Origin: Planctomycetota bacterium
GTDB lineage: Bacteria > Planctomycetota > Planctomycetia > Pirellulales > Pirellulaceae
NCBI GenBank assembly: GCA_026692865.1
Contig: JAPLNI010000057.1
Coordinates: forward strand, 1-64,000
DNA: 64,000 nucleotides
Reading direction: 5' to 3'
Part shown: positions 25,098 through 36,500 of the stretch, piece by piece
How positions within the stretch are numbered: position 1 is the stretch's first letter
Layout: every line of letters starts with the position of its first letter
Program-made: the position numbers and the translations under genes
Notes under the pieces: generated by a model
Databases searched by the model: none
What the model was told of the DNA's origin: nothing
Seen by the model: the letters and a program-made list of their open reading frames with translations, nothing else

Positions 25098-27944
25098 ATG
25101 TATCAGCGATCGAGCCAATTCGCAGCACTGGTTGTTACCCTCTTGGCAACCACATTGCTATCTCCCAATAGAACGAAAGCAGACGAAGCAAATATGCCCG
25201 AGAAGATTCGGTCCATCGAAGGGATCACGGAGTATCGACTAGCAAATGGACTTCAGGTTCTCTTGTTCCCCGACTCAAGCAAACCCGTGTTCACGGTAAG
25301 CATGACGGTGATGGTCGGTTCACGTCACGAGGGCTATGGCGAAGCAGGAATGGCTCACCTTCTCGAGCACATGCTATTCAAAGGGACGGAAAATCATCCG
25401 GCGATCCCCAAGGTACTTAAGGAACGTGGTGCTTCTTTTAATGGTACGACTTGGTATGACCGGACTAACTATTATGAAACACTCTCCGCAACCGGTGACA
25501 ATCTTGAGTTTGCAATCCGAATGGAAGCAGATCGGTTAGTTAACAGCCTCATCAAAGGCGAAGATTTAGCAACCGAGATGAGCGTTGTTCGAAGCGAATT
25601 TGAAAGCGGCGAAAACAGCCCCGAACGAGTCCTTCAGCAACGTATGTTCTCCGGTGCTTTCCAGTGGCATAACTACGCAAAATCAACCATCGGAAATCGA
25701 AGCGATATCGAGCGGGTCCCCGTAAAGGCACTTCGCGACTTTTATAAGAAGTACTACCGCCCGGACAATACAATGCTGGTTGTGTCCGGCAAGTTTGATA
25801 CGAAGGAAGTCTTAGGACTGATTCAAAAGTACTTCGGAATTCTGGAAGCTCCGCAACGCCCGATCGATAAAACCTACACCGTAGAGCCACCGCAAGATGG
25901 CGAGCGGACCACGGTTGTTCGTCGTGTTGCCGATTCACAGTTTGTCGGAACGACCTATCACATTCCAGCTGGAAGCGACCCTAGCTATCCCGCTCTGGAA
26001 ATCCTTGCGATGGTGATGGCAGACGAGCCCAGCGGTCGACTGTACAAGAGCATGATTGAAACGAAAAAGGCGAGCTCGATGCAGGGCGGCGAGTTCGCGT
26101 TGCATGACCCGGGTGCGATCTTCTTCCTTGCAGAAGTCCCCAAAGATAAATCGCTTGAAGAAGCTCGTATTGCTATGATCGCAACGCTAGAAGAACTGGT
26201 GAAAGATCCTGTTACCGAACAGGAAGTAGAACGCGCGAAGACTCAGATTCTCAAAAGTCGTGAACTCCGCGCAGCCAATCCAAATACGATCGCAGTGGAA
26301 CTTAGCGAATGGGCATCACAAGGTGATTGGCGTTTGTATTTCCTCTATCGTGATCGTGTCGAGAAGGTGACCGCTGCCGACGTGCAAGCAGCGGCAGAAA
26401 AGTATCTCGTGCGAAATAATCGAACTGTTGGTTTGTTTATTCCATCGGAGAAAGCTCAACGCGTCGAACTCCCCGAGCGCATCGATATTGCCGCAGCACT
26501 CGCCGATTACAAAGGCCGCGAAGCAATCAGCCAAGGCGAAGACTTCGATCCATCGCCAGAAGTTATCGAGGCGAGGACGCTTCGTGGTAATCTTGAATCG
26601 GGAGTTCTCTATAGCTACCTCCCCAAGAAAACTCGTGGCTCGACCGTACAACTCGCAATGAATCTTCGCTTCGGTGACGAACGAGCTCTGTTCGGGAAGA
26701 CGACGGCTTCGGAGTTCGTTGGGCCTATGCTTTTACGCGGATCCGAAGACTATTCGTTCCAAGAAATTAAAGACAAGCTTGATCAATTGCTCGCTTCGGT
26801 AAGCATCGACTCTCGACCGCAGATTTTGCAAATCCGATTGCAAACCAAACGAGAGAACCTTATCGCTGTTCTGGACATATTGAATTCGATAGTTCGTCGT
26901 CCAAGCTTCCCGGAGAAAGAGTTCGAAGTCCTTCGAGACGAAAGTATCGTTGGAACGGAAGCACAAATGAGCGATCCGCAAGCATTGGCTCCAAATGCCG
27001 TTGCCAAGGCTCTCAATACATACAAACGAGGTGATATCCGATACAGCCCGAGCATTCAAGAAGAACTTGAAGACTTGAAAGCATTGAAACTCGAGGATGT
27101 CAAAGCATTGTACAAATCGATGATTGCCGGCTCGTCAGGTGAAGTAAGCGTTGTAGGCGATTTCGATCCAGAAGAAGTAACCAAGAAGCTCACGCAAATA
27201 CTCGATGGCTGGAAATCTGAAACGCCCTATCAACGTGCTGCGTCTGTCGCCAATATTGACGTTCGACGTCCCATTCAGTTGATCGAAACCCCCGATAAAG
27301 CCAACTCGGTTTATTACGGCAGTCAACAGTATGAACTACGCGATGACAATGCTCGTTATCCAGCACTTCTAATCGGTAACTACATCTTTGGCGGTGGAGC
27401 CATCTCCTCGCGGCTCGGTGATCGCGTTCGACAAAAAGAAGGCCTCTCGTATGGCGTTGGAAGCGGCGTTCAAGCTCACCCGATCGATGAGCGTGGCTCG
27501 CTAACCATCTACGCCATTGCCAATCCAGACAATCGCGAAAAAGTGGTTGCCGCTATTGAACAGGAAATGCAACGGTTGATAAAAGACGGAGTCACCGAAG
27601 AAGAATTAAAGGCGGCGAAAGATGGTTACCTTCAAGCTCAGCAAGTTGGACGTACAAGCGACGCCCGGCTTGCAGATCTATTGTCGATGAATCTGTTTGC
27701 AGGCCGAAATATGGGATTCTATGCAACGACCGAGGCCAAGATTGCGAAACTGACTACGGATGAAGTAAACGAAGCAATTCGCAAGTACTTCGATCCCGAA
27801 ACGCTCGTGATTGTCACCGCTGGAGATTTTGCCAGGAGTGCTAAACCAACCCAGAAGCCAGCCGAACAAGCACCAGCAGAACCAGCTGCGACTCCTCCAG
27901 TAGCAAAACCTGCCGACTCGAAAGAGCCAGTAAGTTCCAAATAA
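25098..27944 (+). CDS. M16 family zinc metallopeptidase, double-domain
   Basis: 948 residues with a signal peptide (FAALVVTLLATTLLSPNRTK). The N-terminal M16 half has the inverted zinc motif HLLEH (H87, E90, H91); a distal Glu about 75 residues later (VVRSEFESGE) is the probable third ligand. The second half (from ~500) is an M16 C-terminal pair without a zinc motif but with RLGDRVRQKEGLSYGVGSG, the Arg/Tyr segment typical of the inactive partner. A Pro/Ala-rich tail of about 35 residues ends the protein. Periplasmic peptide or misfolded-protein degradation is the likely role. It stands alone, with ATG 25098 preceded by GGAAGAA. Confidence 0.93.
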   Translation: MYQRSSQFAALVVTLLATTLLSPNRTKADEANMPEKIRSIEGITEYRLANGLQVLLFPDSSKPVFTVSMTVMVGSRHEGYGEAGMAHLLEHMLFKGTENHPAIPKVLKERGASFNGTTWYDRTNYYETLSATGDNLEFAIRMEADRLVNSLIKGEDLATEMSVVRSEFESGENSPERVLQQRMFSGAFQWHNYAKSTIGNRSDIERVPVKALRDFYKKYYRPDNTMLVVSGKFDTKEVLGLIQKYFGILEAPQRPIDKTYTVEPPQDGERTTVVRRVADSQFVGTTYHIPAGSDPSYPALEILAMVMADEPSGRLYKSMIETKKASSMQGGEFALHDPGAIFFLAEVPKDKSLEEARIAMIATLEELVKDPVTEQEVERAKTQILKSRELRAANPNTIAVELSEWASQGDWRLYFLYRDRVEKVTAADVQAAAEKYLVRNNRTVGLFIPSEKAQRVELPERIDIAAALADYKGREAISQGEDFDPSPEVIEARTLRGNLESGVLYSYLPKKTRGSTVQLAMNLRFGDERALFGKTTASEFVGPMLLRGSEDYSFQEIKDKLDQLLASVSIDSRPQILQIRLQTKRENLIAVLDILNSIVRRPSFPEKEFEVLRDESIVGTEAQMSDPQALAPNAVAKALNTYKRGDIRYSPSIQEELEDLKALKLEDVKALYKSMIAGSSGEVSVVGDFDPEEVTKKLTQILDGWKSETPYQRAASVANIDVRRPIQLIETPDKANSVYYGSQQYELRDDNARYPALLIGNYIFGGGAISSRLGDRVRQKEGLSYGVGSGVQAHPIDERGSLTIYAIANPDNREKVVAAIEQEMQRLIKDGVTEEELKAAKDGYLQAQQVGRTSDARLADLLSMNLFAGRNMGFYATTEAKIAKLTTDEVNEAIRKYFDPETLVIVTAGDFARSAKPTQKPAEQAPAEPAATPPVAKPADSKEPVSSK

Positions 27945-27973
27945 AAATCTTGAGCCGCAATCGAACCGATTAG

Positions 27974-28001
27974 CGTAGGATGGGTCCACTGTCCCGTCCA
28001 A
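27974..28001 (+). repeat. Dispersed GGGACCATTGTCCC-type repeat, copy 2
   Basis: CGTAGGATGGGTCCACTG then TCCCGTCCAA; matches the reverse complement of 2777-2804 with two mismatches. Confidence 0.7.
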
Positions 28002-28055
28002 ACACCAGCCTTCTAATCAATTCGTTATCTCCGAAAGTCTCCCCGCGCAAACGGC

Positions 28056-28222
28056 GGATCGTGCTAGCGCCGGTCCGTCGCAACATGTTTGGCGTACTAC
28101 CCACGCAACCCACTCATGCCCAGCGAAGGATCGGGCTCGCCCCGTCCGTCGCAACATGTTTGGCGTGCTAATCACTCCGCGATCCCACACTCGCATATTC
28201 CACGACGAATCGGACTCGCTCC
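28056..28222 (+). repeat. Tandem repeat, about 72-base period, two units and a remnant
   Basis: Unit 1 starts at 28056 and unit 2 at 28128. Each has GGATCG-GCT-GC-CC followed by a 27-base block (28073-28099 and 28144-28170, one mismatch) containing GTCCGTCGCAACATGTTTGG. A third start-like fragment, AATCGGACTCGCTCCGT, is at 28207. It fills much of the 388-base gap between the M16 and M48 genes. There are too few units and no spacer structure for a CRISPR. Confidence 0.75.
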
Positions 28223-28332
28223 GTACCTTTTCAAGAGCCGTAACTCCACTTGTCTCGCATGAGTTCAGCGGCTAACAAGATTTGTCATGATGACAGTAGC
28301 AGAACGCACACCTCTTAGCCAGCAAAACAACA

Positions 28333-29166
28333 GTGAAGTCTAACTTCAATCGACGAGCATGGATGTCTGGAGCGGCCCGCATGGGAATCGCTGGCTGTTT
28401 GCTTGGCGGTTGCAAATCAGCTCCGATGACTGGAAGAAAACAACTCTTGTTGCTTCCCGAGTCGCAAGAGATTGCGATGGGTCAGCAGGAGTTTGGCCAG
28501 ATCCTCCAAGAGGAGCCAATATCCCAAGACCAAAGGTTATCAGCCATGGTCCATCGTGTGGGCACTCGGCTTGCCGCAGTTGCAGGTAAACCAAACTATC
28601 AATGGGACTTTCGTTTGCTTCAATCTGAAACGCCCAATGCATTTTGTTTGCCAGGTGGAAAGGTTGCGGTTTACGACGGCATCCTTCCCGTATGTCAAAC
28701 CGAGGCGGGATTAGCTGTAGTGATGAGTCATGAAATCTCACATGCAATCGCTCGTCACGGAGGCGAACGGATGAGTCAGAAGATGGGAGTGAATGCGGTA
28801 CAAACTGCACTTGACTACACCTTCAGCGGGACTTCCGGTGCAACACAGGGTTTGGTCCGTTCTGCTTACGGTGCGGCAAGCCAATACGGTGTCATTCTTC
28901 CTTATAGTCGCAAGCATGAGAGCGAAGCAGACCTCATGGGAATTCAGTTGATGGCAAGAGCCGGTTACGACCCTTCTGAAGCACCTCGATTTTGGTCCCG
29001 TTTTGGACAGATCGCAGCCTCGTCATCTCAGAAGCCACCTGAGTGGCTCTCGACACACCCATCGGACCAAAGAAGATCAACCGACTTGGCTGCTGCATTA
29101 CCAAACGCAGACATGATTTATCAAACGACCCCCGCTCGATACGGCATGGGCGAAGCGATTCTCTAG
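28333..29166 (+). CDS. M48 family metalloprotease, lipoprotein
   Basis: 277 residues. The N-terminus has a twin-arginine-like start (NRRAWMSGAARMG) and a lipobox (CLLGGCKS), suggesting Tat export and lipid anchoring. The zinc motif is HEISH (H133, E134, H137) followed by HESEADLMGIQLMARAGYDP with the third-ligand Glu; this is the BepA/LoiP-like exported M48 group involved in outer membrane protein quality control. Start GTG 28333 is taken because it includes the RR motif, although no ribosome site is evident; an ATG 30 bases downstream would lose the arginines. Confidence 0.9.
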   Translation: MKSNFNRRAWMSGAARMGIAGCLLGGCKSAPMTGRKQLLLLPESQEIAMGQQEFGQILQEEPISQDQRLSAMVHRVGTRLAAVAGKPNYQWDFRLLQSETPNAFCLPGGKVAVYDGILPVCQTEAGLAVVMSHEISHAIARHGGERMSQKMGVNAVQTALDYTFSGTSGATQGLVRSAYGAASQYGVILPYSRKHESEADLMGIQLMARAGYDPSEAPRFWSRFGQIAASSSQKPPEWLSTHPSDQRRSTDLAAALPNADMIYQTTPARYGMGEAIL

Positions 29167-29187
29167 CGTTTCGTCCAGATGTTTCTA

Positions 29188-29275
29188 CTCGAAGCAGATG
29201 TCGTAGGAAATCTGAAGGTATCAGAATTTTCTAGTATTTCTATCGACTTCTGAATTCTTACGAATTCAGCTACCC
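29188..29275 (-). repeat. Dispersed double-hairpin repeat, copy C
   Basis: Inverted relative to copies A and B. Read on the minus strand it has GGTAGCTGAATTCGTAAGAA with an intact hairpin 1 and CAGATTTCCTACGACATCTG (hairpin 2 with two changes), ending TGCTTCGAG. It starts 22 bases after the M48 stop. Confidence 0.85.
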
Positions 29276-29322
29276 CAAAATCACATTGGGGAAAAAGCAC
29301 CAGCCAGGGATTTTCCTCTTAC

Positions 29323-29345
29323 CGTAGGGTGGGACCATTGTCCTG
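29323..29345 (+). repeat. Dispersed GGGACCATTGTCCC-type repeat, copy 3 (partial)
   Basis: CGTAGGGTGGGACCATTG then TCCTG; matches the left two thirds of copies 1 and 2. Confidence 0.6.
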
Positions 29346-29487
29346 GGCTGCTAAAAATTCGGGGTTGTGCAGTTTTTCATATGCGCAGCTTTTGTTCCCG
29401 GGAAACCTCCATGTCTTGCGGCGATCGGAGTGATATGAACGTTGAAATTTGGTCAAGCGTTGTCAGACGCCGATTCTCACTAAGAGC

Positions 29488-29760
29488 ATGGCCGCATGTT
29501 GGCCAAAGGCCATATTCAACATAGCCAGGGGCAACGCCCCTGGAACTGCCATTGATTGAATTGTTCGATTGGCCAACGGCCATAATCAACGGAGCGATTA
29601 AAGCTTGAATATGGCCGTTGGCCAATCCAGTGACCTTTTTTGCAATACCTGGGGCGTTGCCGCAAAGCGGCTTTGCCCCAGGCTACGATGAACATGGCCT
29701 TCGGCCAATCTGAGACTATGGCCTTTGGCCAATTCGCATGGCCGTTGCGGCTCGCGCTAC
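29488..29760. repeat. Cluster of GGCC hairpins and larger palindromes
   Basis: At least five short palindromes share TGGCCnnnGGCCA: near 29500, 29570, 29611, 29693 and 29719 (e.g. TTGGCCAAAGGCCATA and ATATGGCCGTTGGCCAA). Between them lie two GC-rich hairpins, CCAGGGGCAACGCCCCTGG (29525-29543) and a longer one at 29648-29682 with arms CCTGGGGC and GCCCCAGG. No coding frame explains them. Confidence 0.8.
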
Positions 29761-29830
29761 AGGTGAATCACATTCGGATAAGGAACAAAAAAGACATGCC
29801 GAAATGTCATGTCAATACCGAACGTCTAGC

Positions 29831-29850
29831 AGCCCACCATTGTCCCGTCC
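29831..29850 (+). repeat. Dispersed GGGACCATTGTCCC-type repeat, copy 4 (partial)
   Basis: GCCCACCATTGTCCCGTCC matches the right half of copies 1 and 2. Confidence 0.55.
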
Positions 29851-30502
29851 GATTGCAAGATCGGGACCCTAATCCCAAATTACGACCGGCGTCACTCATT
29901 CCGTCACTCGTCCAAGAACCAATGCGAGGGCTTTCTGGTGGTTGAGTCTTCCCGCGTTCTAAACTGGCTGAAAAGCCAGGCATTGCGGCTTGCCGTAGCT
30001 TTGTGGCAATCGTTGGCGTCCTGGATCGCTAATGGAGACCAATGCGCGTAAGTAGCCATCTTGGGGGGGATAGTGTCCGGCCAACCAGGAAATTTAGAAA
30101 AATTTACCAAATTGGTTTTAACCGATGCTTGCATTCATAAATCGGCTGGTCCATATTACCCATTCGTCCAAATTTTTTTTAATGGACGTTTTTCTTCTCC
30201 AGTACCGGCTTAGCGTCCTCTCAAATGATGTTGTCTAACCTCACATCGAGCACTGCTCGATATCTTGAACCTGCAAAAACTCGGGCGCATCGTCCTAGTT
30301 TTGCAGTGTTTACTGAGGTTGTTGTTGCTCCTGTAGGGGTGATTCAAAGACTCTTCGGCTCTTTGATTGGAAGCTTTAGTAAAGCGGATGCAATTGGAGT
30401 TCTTGGGTTAACCAGAACTTTGATCGCATTCGGTACGACTGGACGGGCAAATAGATTCTTAATCTCGAGTGGTTATAGTTCTGTCGTTTTTGGGAGCTCA
30501 AC
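29851..30502. other. Non-coding leader region before the giant gene
   Basis: About 650 bases without a supportable gene. It contains a G run (30062-30069) and poly-T/poly-A stretches. A 98-residue frame starting at 30225 has no family-like features and overlaps the giant gene start. Promoter elements were not identified with confidence; the region presumably carries the promoter and leader of the 11.4 kb gene. Confidence 0.5.
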
Positions 30503-33500
30503 ATGCGTCGAAACAATCTAAGTAATCTCCGTAAGCATCGTGAAGTCGCTTTGTCAAGGAAGCTCGTTTCTGGTGTGAAGGAAGGTGCGACTCCCGCATT
30601 GATTTCGTCAGCACCAACCAGTCGCATGATGAGATTACGTCAGAAGTTTCGAACCGCCCTTTTACTCGGACTGATGTCCTTCTCGCAGGCGCTTCCTGGT
30701 AGTGCAGCTGACCTGTACTGGGATCCGGTTTTGACGGTAGCTGGCAACAACACGGTGAGCGGTGTTGGGCTTGGCGGAGCCGGTACTTGGGATACAACCC
30801 TGCTTAATTGGTATAACGGCACAAACAACATCGCCTGGACCAACGCGAATAATGATACGGCATTCTTCGCAGGGACTGCAGGTGCTGTGACACTTGCCAC
30901 TCCTATAACGGTCGGGGGACTGACTTTCAGGACAACAGCTTACTCAATCGATGCCGGAGCGTCTGGGCTTACATTTGGTGCTCCAAATAATGCAATTACT
31001 TTGGAGAACGTCGCTGCTGCAACCATCAATGGTACGATTTTGGGAACCGGCAACGTGAGCCTCGGTGGCGGCAGGCGTCGCGGTTTGACCGCAAGCATTC
31101 TGACACTTGGTGGTACCTCCGCGGGAGGTTGGACAGGTGCAACGACGATTGGTGTCGCACAGACATTATCTTTGACGGGCCTGAATCAAGGGCTGCTCTC
31201 AACGAGCTCGATCACCATGAACGGTGGTGGTCTGGCAACCGGCATTTCGTTGAACAATACAACGAATGCCGAAGCTGCTGTGAATCGCGTAAGCGATACT
31301 GCGCCAATTACTTCGAATGGTGGCAATATAACGGTCACGAACACGGCGGCAGCAGTTACGCTTTACAATGAACTCATTGGCGCGGTCACTCTCAATTCTG
31401 GCCGTTTGAACGTTGTTTCGACGAACGCACTCACATCCGGAACGTCAACGCTCACGTTAGGTGGTTTAACCCGAAGTGGTACGGCGTCGATTGGTTTTGG
31501 GATCGGTGGTTTATCAGCTACAGGTACGACGACCGCCTTAAACAGAATTCTGATCACTGGTCAGGGCGGCACGGCGGCGAACCAGATTATTGGTGCTTGG
31601 GCGACAGTTGGCACGGCAACTGGCGTTCAAACCGACTATGCGGCTTACAACATCAATGCGGGTGTAGCTAACACGTTGGGTGTTCAGGGAGCCGGGATTG
31701 CTGCGACGGCTGAAACCACGTGGACAAACCTTGCGAATGCTTATACGCAAAACGGTGGGGCCGTGACCCTGACGGCAAGTCGCGCAATCACCGCTTTACG
31801 CAATACGAACACTGCAGCCACGTCAACAGCATTAGGGGCCTTTAACCTTGATACGTTTGGCTTACTCAATGCGGGTACTGGTCTTTGGACCATATCGGGT
31901 GGTGGAGCGCTTCGTCAGCAAGGCACCGCAGCGGCGAATCTGCATGTGAATACTGGTAACACGGGAGGGATTACGATCAGTGCTCCGATCAACGACAACA
32001 CTGGTGCGCTGACGCTGGTCAAGGATGGGGCGGGAGGGACTTTGACGCTCAGTTCAGCAGCAAGCACGTTCAGCGGTGGTTTGGTCATTAATTCAGGTAC
32101 GGTTTCCTTAGCCGACAACAGCAATTTGGGGGCTCTGTCAAACAATGTTACCTTCAACGGCAACGCTATTCTCGCTGTGTCTGGAAACGTTGTGGATGTC
32201 GCTCGTGGAATTGTTCTCAACAATGGTGCGATCGGGACGCTGAATACAACTACTGCAACTGCTAACAACATCACTACGTATAGCGGCATTATTTCTGGTG
32301 ATGGAGGGGTGGCTATCACCAACACGACCGGCACCGCATCGGTGAATCTTACTGGTGCGAACACGTTTACCGGTCCAGTGCAAGTCGCGAGCGGACTTCT
32401 TTCTTATTCCACCGTCAGCGATAATGGTGGCCCCGCAAGTAATCTTGGTCAGGGTACCGATTCGATTAGCTTAAGTGGCGGAACGTTCAACTTTATTGGA
32501 AGCTCAAATCAGTCGACGAATCGTGCGATTTTACTTAATGCAAACAGTAACCTCGGATCCAATGGAACCGCATCGATTACTTATGCAGGACCCATTATTG
32601 CTGGTGGTAGCAATCCAACCTTCAATGGAACCGGTGCTACCGTGATAACGGGTGGCGTGAGCCAGACTGGTACCGCGGCTGACTGGACTTACGCTCCAAC
32701 TGGAGCAGGAACTTTAGCGATCAGCGGAACGCCTTGGTCGATCGCAGACGATTTCACTCTTACCGGTGCAGGCCCAGCGTCTGTAGTAAGCCTGAACAGC
32801 ACTGGAGTCTACGCGACAAACGGTGGAGCCAATACTGAGGCTCGTTTGTTCATTCGAAACGGCACTCTTAGTTTTGGAGCTGACAATCCGATCGTGGCGC
32901 TTGCGGCTACCGGAGTGAGTAGACTTTCTCTGGGTGACGGTACCACTGCGGGCACAGGTACCTTAGTGATGAATGGCTTTGACCAGTCGATTCCAACTCT
33001 TGATCTTGGATCGGTAAATACTGGTTTCGACGGTGCGATTACTGGCGGTGCAGGATCACTGCTAACCGTTGGGACGACGTTGAACCTCAACCGAGGGACA
33101 ATTGCTAGCGACGTAAGCCTTGCAGGGGCGGCCGCGATTGTGAAAGCTGGCCTAGGTACGGTTACCATGTCAAGCGACAATAGTGGCCTTACCGGCACAT
33201 CAACGCGAGTTGACGCAGGGAATCTTATTCTTGATTACACGACGCAAAACAACAACAAGTTGAGCAGCGCGTCGGTATTGGACTTTCGTGGAGGCACACT
33301 TACACTCAATGGCAATGCAGCCGGCACAACTCTAGCCGTCCCTTCGACGACCTTCGCCAACGGTGGTGCAAACTCGATTGTCATCAATGCTGGTGCTGCC
33401 GGAGCGGTTTTGAACCTCAACGCGGTTACTCGCGGTGCTTTGGCTAACGACAGTACTGTTCGTTTCGTACTCCCTACCGGCGCCCAATCTGCGACCAATG

Positions 33501-36500
33501 GGATTACAACCGATACGGTAAACAATAACTTGACGTCTAACGGTATTCTTGGCGGCTGGGCCACTGTTGATGATGGAACTGGTGTTTTCTTCGCTCGCAA
33601 CGCGACCAATGGCCCTGACGGAAACATCGTCGCTGCGAACGCTACGACACAGGACTCAGTTAATTCTTGGACTTCCGGAATCAACGTCACCGACTCCTCT
33701 GGGTTTTCCGGTACATTGGCTAATTGCCTGACGATCAATAGCCTTCGTTTCAATGCGAATGGTGCATCGACAGTCGCAATTCCAAGTGGCGGCGGATTGC
33801 GAATCGCCAGCGGTGGTATTCTGATGACGAATATTGTCGCGTCGGGGTCTCAGTCGATTTCCGGCGGTACTCTTTCGTCGGGAATTAACGAGCTGATTTT
33901 CACTCAGGATAGCACTCAGACTTTGTCGGTGAGTTCTCGAATCACTGGAGCCACCGGCATTACGAAGGCGGGTACTGGCGTACTGACGCTAAGTGGATCG
34001 AATGATTACAGCGGTGCTACCGACCTACAGTCGGGGACGTTGATTGCGAGCGGTGGAACAGCGATCGGTGACAATTCCGTAGTTACGCTGGCGGACGATC
34101 AAGCTTCCACCATCCAATTTTTAAACAATGAATCAATAGGTGGCTTGGCAGGAGGAAACGCCTCCGCCGGGCTAATAGTCGGAACCGTTGATGTGGGCTC
34201 AAATACTTTGACAGTACGAGGTGGAGGTGGGTACGCTGGTGTATTCACCGGAAGCGGAGTAATTACGAGAAACACGTCTTTTAGTAATGCAGCGAACGTG
34301 AATCTAACCGGCGTGTCCAGCGGCTTTACTGGCACAGTGAACGTGGACGGCGGTCTGTTGCAATTTTCAGGTCTCGGTGCGATCAATGCGTCTGTGATCA
34401 ATGTGAATAGCGGAGGTAACCTCCTTCTCGACAACAACGGTGGTACACGCAGCGGGGCCCGTATTCTGGATACGACTCCGATCAATTTGAATTCTGCCAA
34501 TGGATCGTTTGCGACGACTACGGTCGTTCGTGGTTTAGCGATTCGAACTGACCAGAATGCGACAACTAGCGAGACGATCGGTTCTCTCAATTTCGCTTCG
34601 GGAGCAAACTACCTCACCGGCGACGCGTCGGGGACAACTGGCGTCGCGATACTCACTGCGAGTAATTTTGTACGTACGAATAACGCGACAGTGAATGCTC
34701 GCGCCAGAGCAATGGGCGCAACCACGGGAGACAGAAGTGGTTTTCGGATAGCAACTGGGGCTGCTGAAACGACGTTCGTCGGGACCTTAGTTGGCGGAGG
34801 TGGTGCCGCTGCATCGCAGAACATTAGCATCGTCCCGTGGGGTATTGGAGAAACGCTTACCGCAGGCACGACCGATTTGAATATGGGTAACTCACTCATT
34901 ACTTATGTCACTGGAGCAGGGTTCCGCGCGCTCGATTTCGCGACGGAATACAACACGCTTGCCGCGGCAACGGCCACACAGAATGCTCGTACGTCACTGA
35001 CAGCGAATGCTACGGCGATTGCAGGCAAGACAGTTAATTCGCTCGTACTTCACAATGCAACTACCACAGGCACCCCGACATGGACGGTTACGGGAACCGG
35101 TGCCGGGCAGACGCTTGCTGTTACCAGCGGTGCTCTTCTTTTCACTCGTGATACCGGTGCCGCTACTGCTTCCGGGATTACTTTGGGTAGCTTTGACGGC
35201 GGCATTACCACGGCTGGCGCTTTGCCAGAGTACGTTATCCATGTCGTGAACCCAGACTCGGCTTCTACTACCAAAACGCTCACAGCAACGATCAGTTCAA
35301 ATCTCACCACGACGGCTGATGTTACCAAGGCCGGTCGCGGTATCCTTGTATTAAGTGGTACTAACACAGCTGGTGGTAATACGAAAAAGACAACGATCAG
35401 CGAAGGAATTCTCCAGATAGCCTCGCTTGGAAACATCGGCGGCAACACTGGCGCTTTGGTTTTTTCTGGTGGTACTTTGAGGCTTGGGGCCGGTTTCACG
35501 GGTGATGTTTCGACTCGAACTGTTACTTTCCTCAATGGCGGCGGAACGATTGATACGAATGGTGTGAGCTCTACCATTGCGAACAGTTTTGGAACGGGAA
35601 CCGGCTCTTTTACAAAAGCGGGAGCTGGAAATCTGACGCTGAATGCTGCTGCGGGTTATTCTGGCAATACCACTGTTAGTGCGGGACGCCTAATTCTGGA
35701 CGCAGGGACCAACACGTTACCTTCGGGCGGCGGCTTGACCCTCTCTGGAGGTTCGGTGCAATTAGGAAGTGTTAACCCAGCCAATCAGGCAGTCACTTCG
35801 CTTTCCGGTGCTTCTGCTACCAGCGCGATTGTTGGCGGCAATTCAACACCGTCCGTCTTGACGGTGAACCAAGACTCTTCAACCACCTATGCTGGCCTTA
35901 TCGGTGGAGCAGGTGCTAACGAAAACAATATCTCCGTGGTTAAGAATGGCATTGGCAACCTCACTCTTGGTGGAGTCGCAAGTACCTTTACCGGTGGAAT
36001 TACAGTCAACTCGGGAACACTTACCGGGGGCAACAACGCGAACACCTTCGGTGCAAATACGAACGCCATCACGCTAGGTGCGACTTCAGGTACTGCGGAT
36101 GCAACTCTGTCATTCTTCAACTCGCAAACGTACGCCAATCCAATAACGGTCGCCGCGGGTAGCAGTGGTACAGCAACAATCGTGCTCGGTGCAACCACGG
36201 GTAGTCCAATCGTAAATGGTCCCATCACCATAAATAAGGATCTCCTGGTCACCAAGGAAGGAACAACTGGCGTAGGCGTTATCTCGGGTGGTATTACCGG
36301 TACGGGTAATCTTCTGATTCGCAATGAGGGAACATCTGGAACGATTAACTTAACCACTGCGGCAATCAATAACGTCGGGACCATTGTCAACAAAGGGTTC
36401 GCAACGGGCGCAACAACAATCAGTGCACCTATCGGAACGAGTGTGACTAGCGTTATTCAAGACAGTGCAACATCTGCACTCATTTTAAGTACTCCAACCA

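Noticed and set aside
27980-28171. 63-residue frame in the tandem repeat region
   Set aside because: Its sequence is the translation of the 72-base repeat; no ribosome site.
28056-28222. Possible CRISPR array
   Set aside because: Only two to three units, spacers not unique in form, and no cas genes nearby; better described as a tandem repeat.
30225-30521. 98-residue plus-strand frame before the giant gene
   Set aside because: No ribosome site or recognisable features, and it overlaps the well-supported start of the giant gene.
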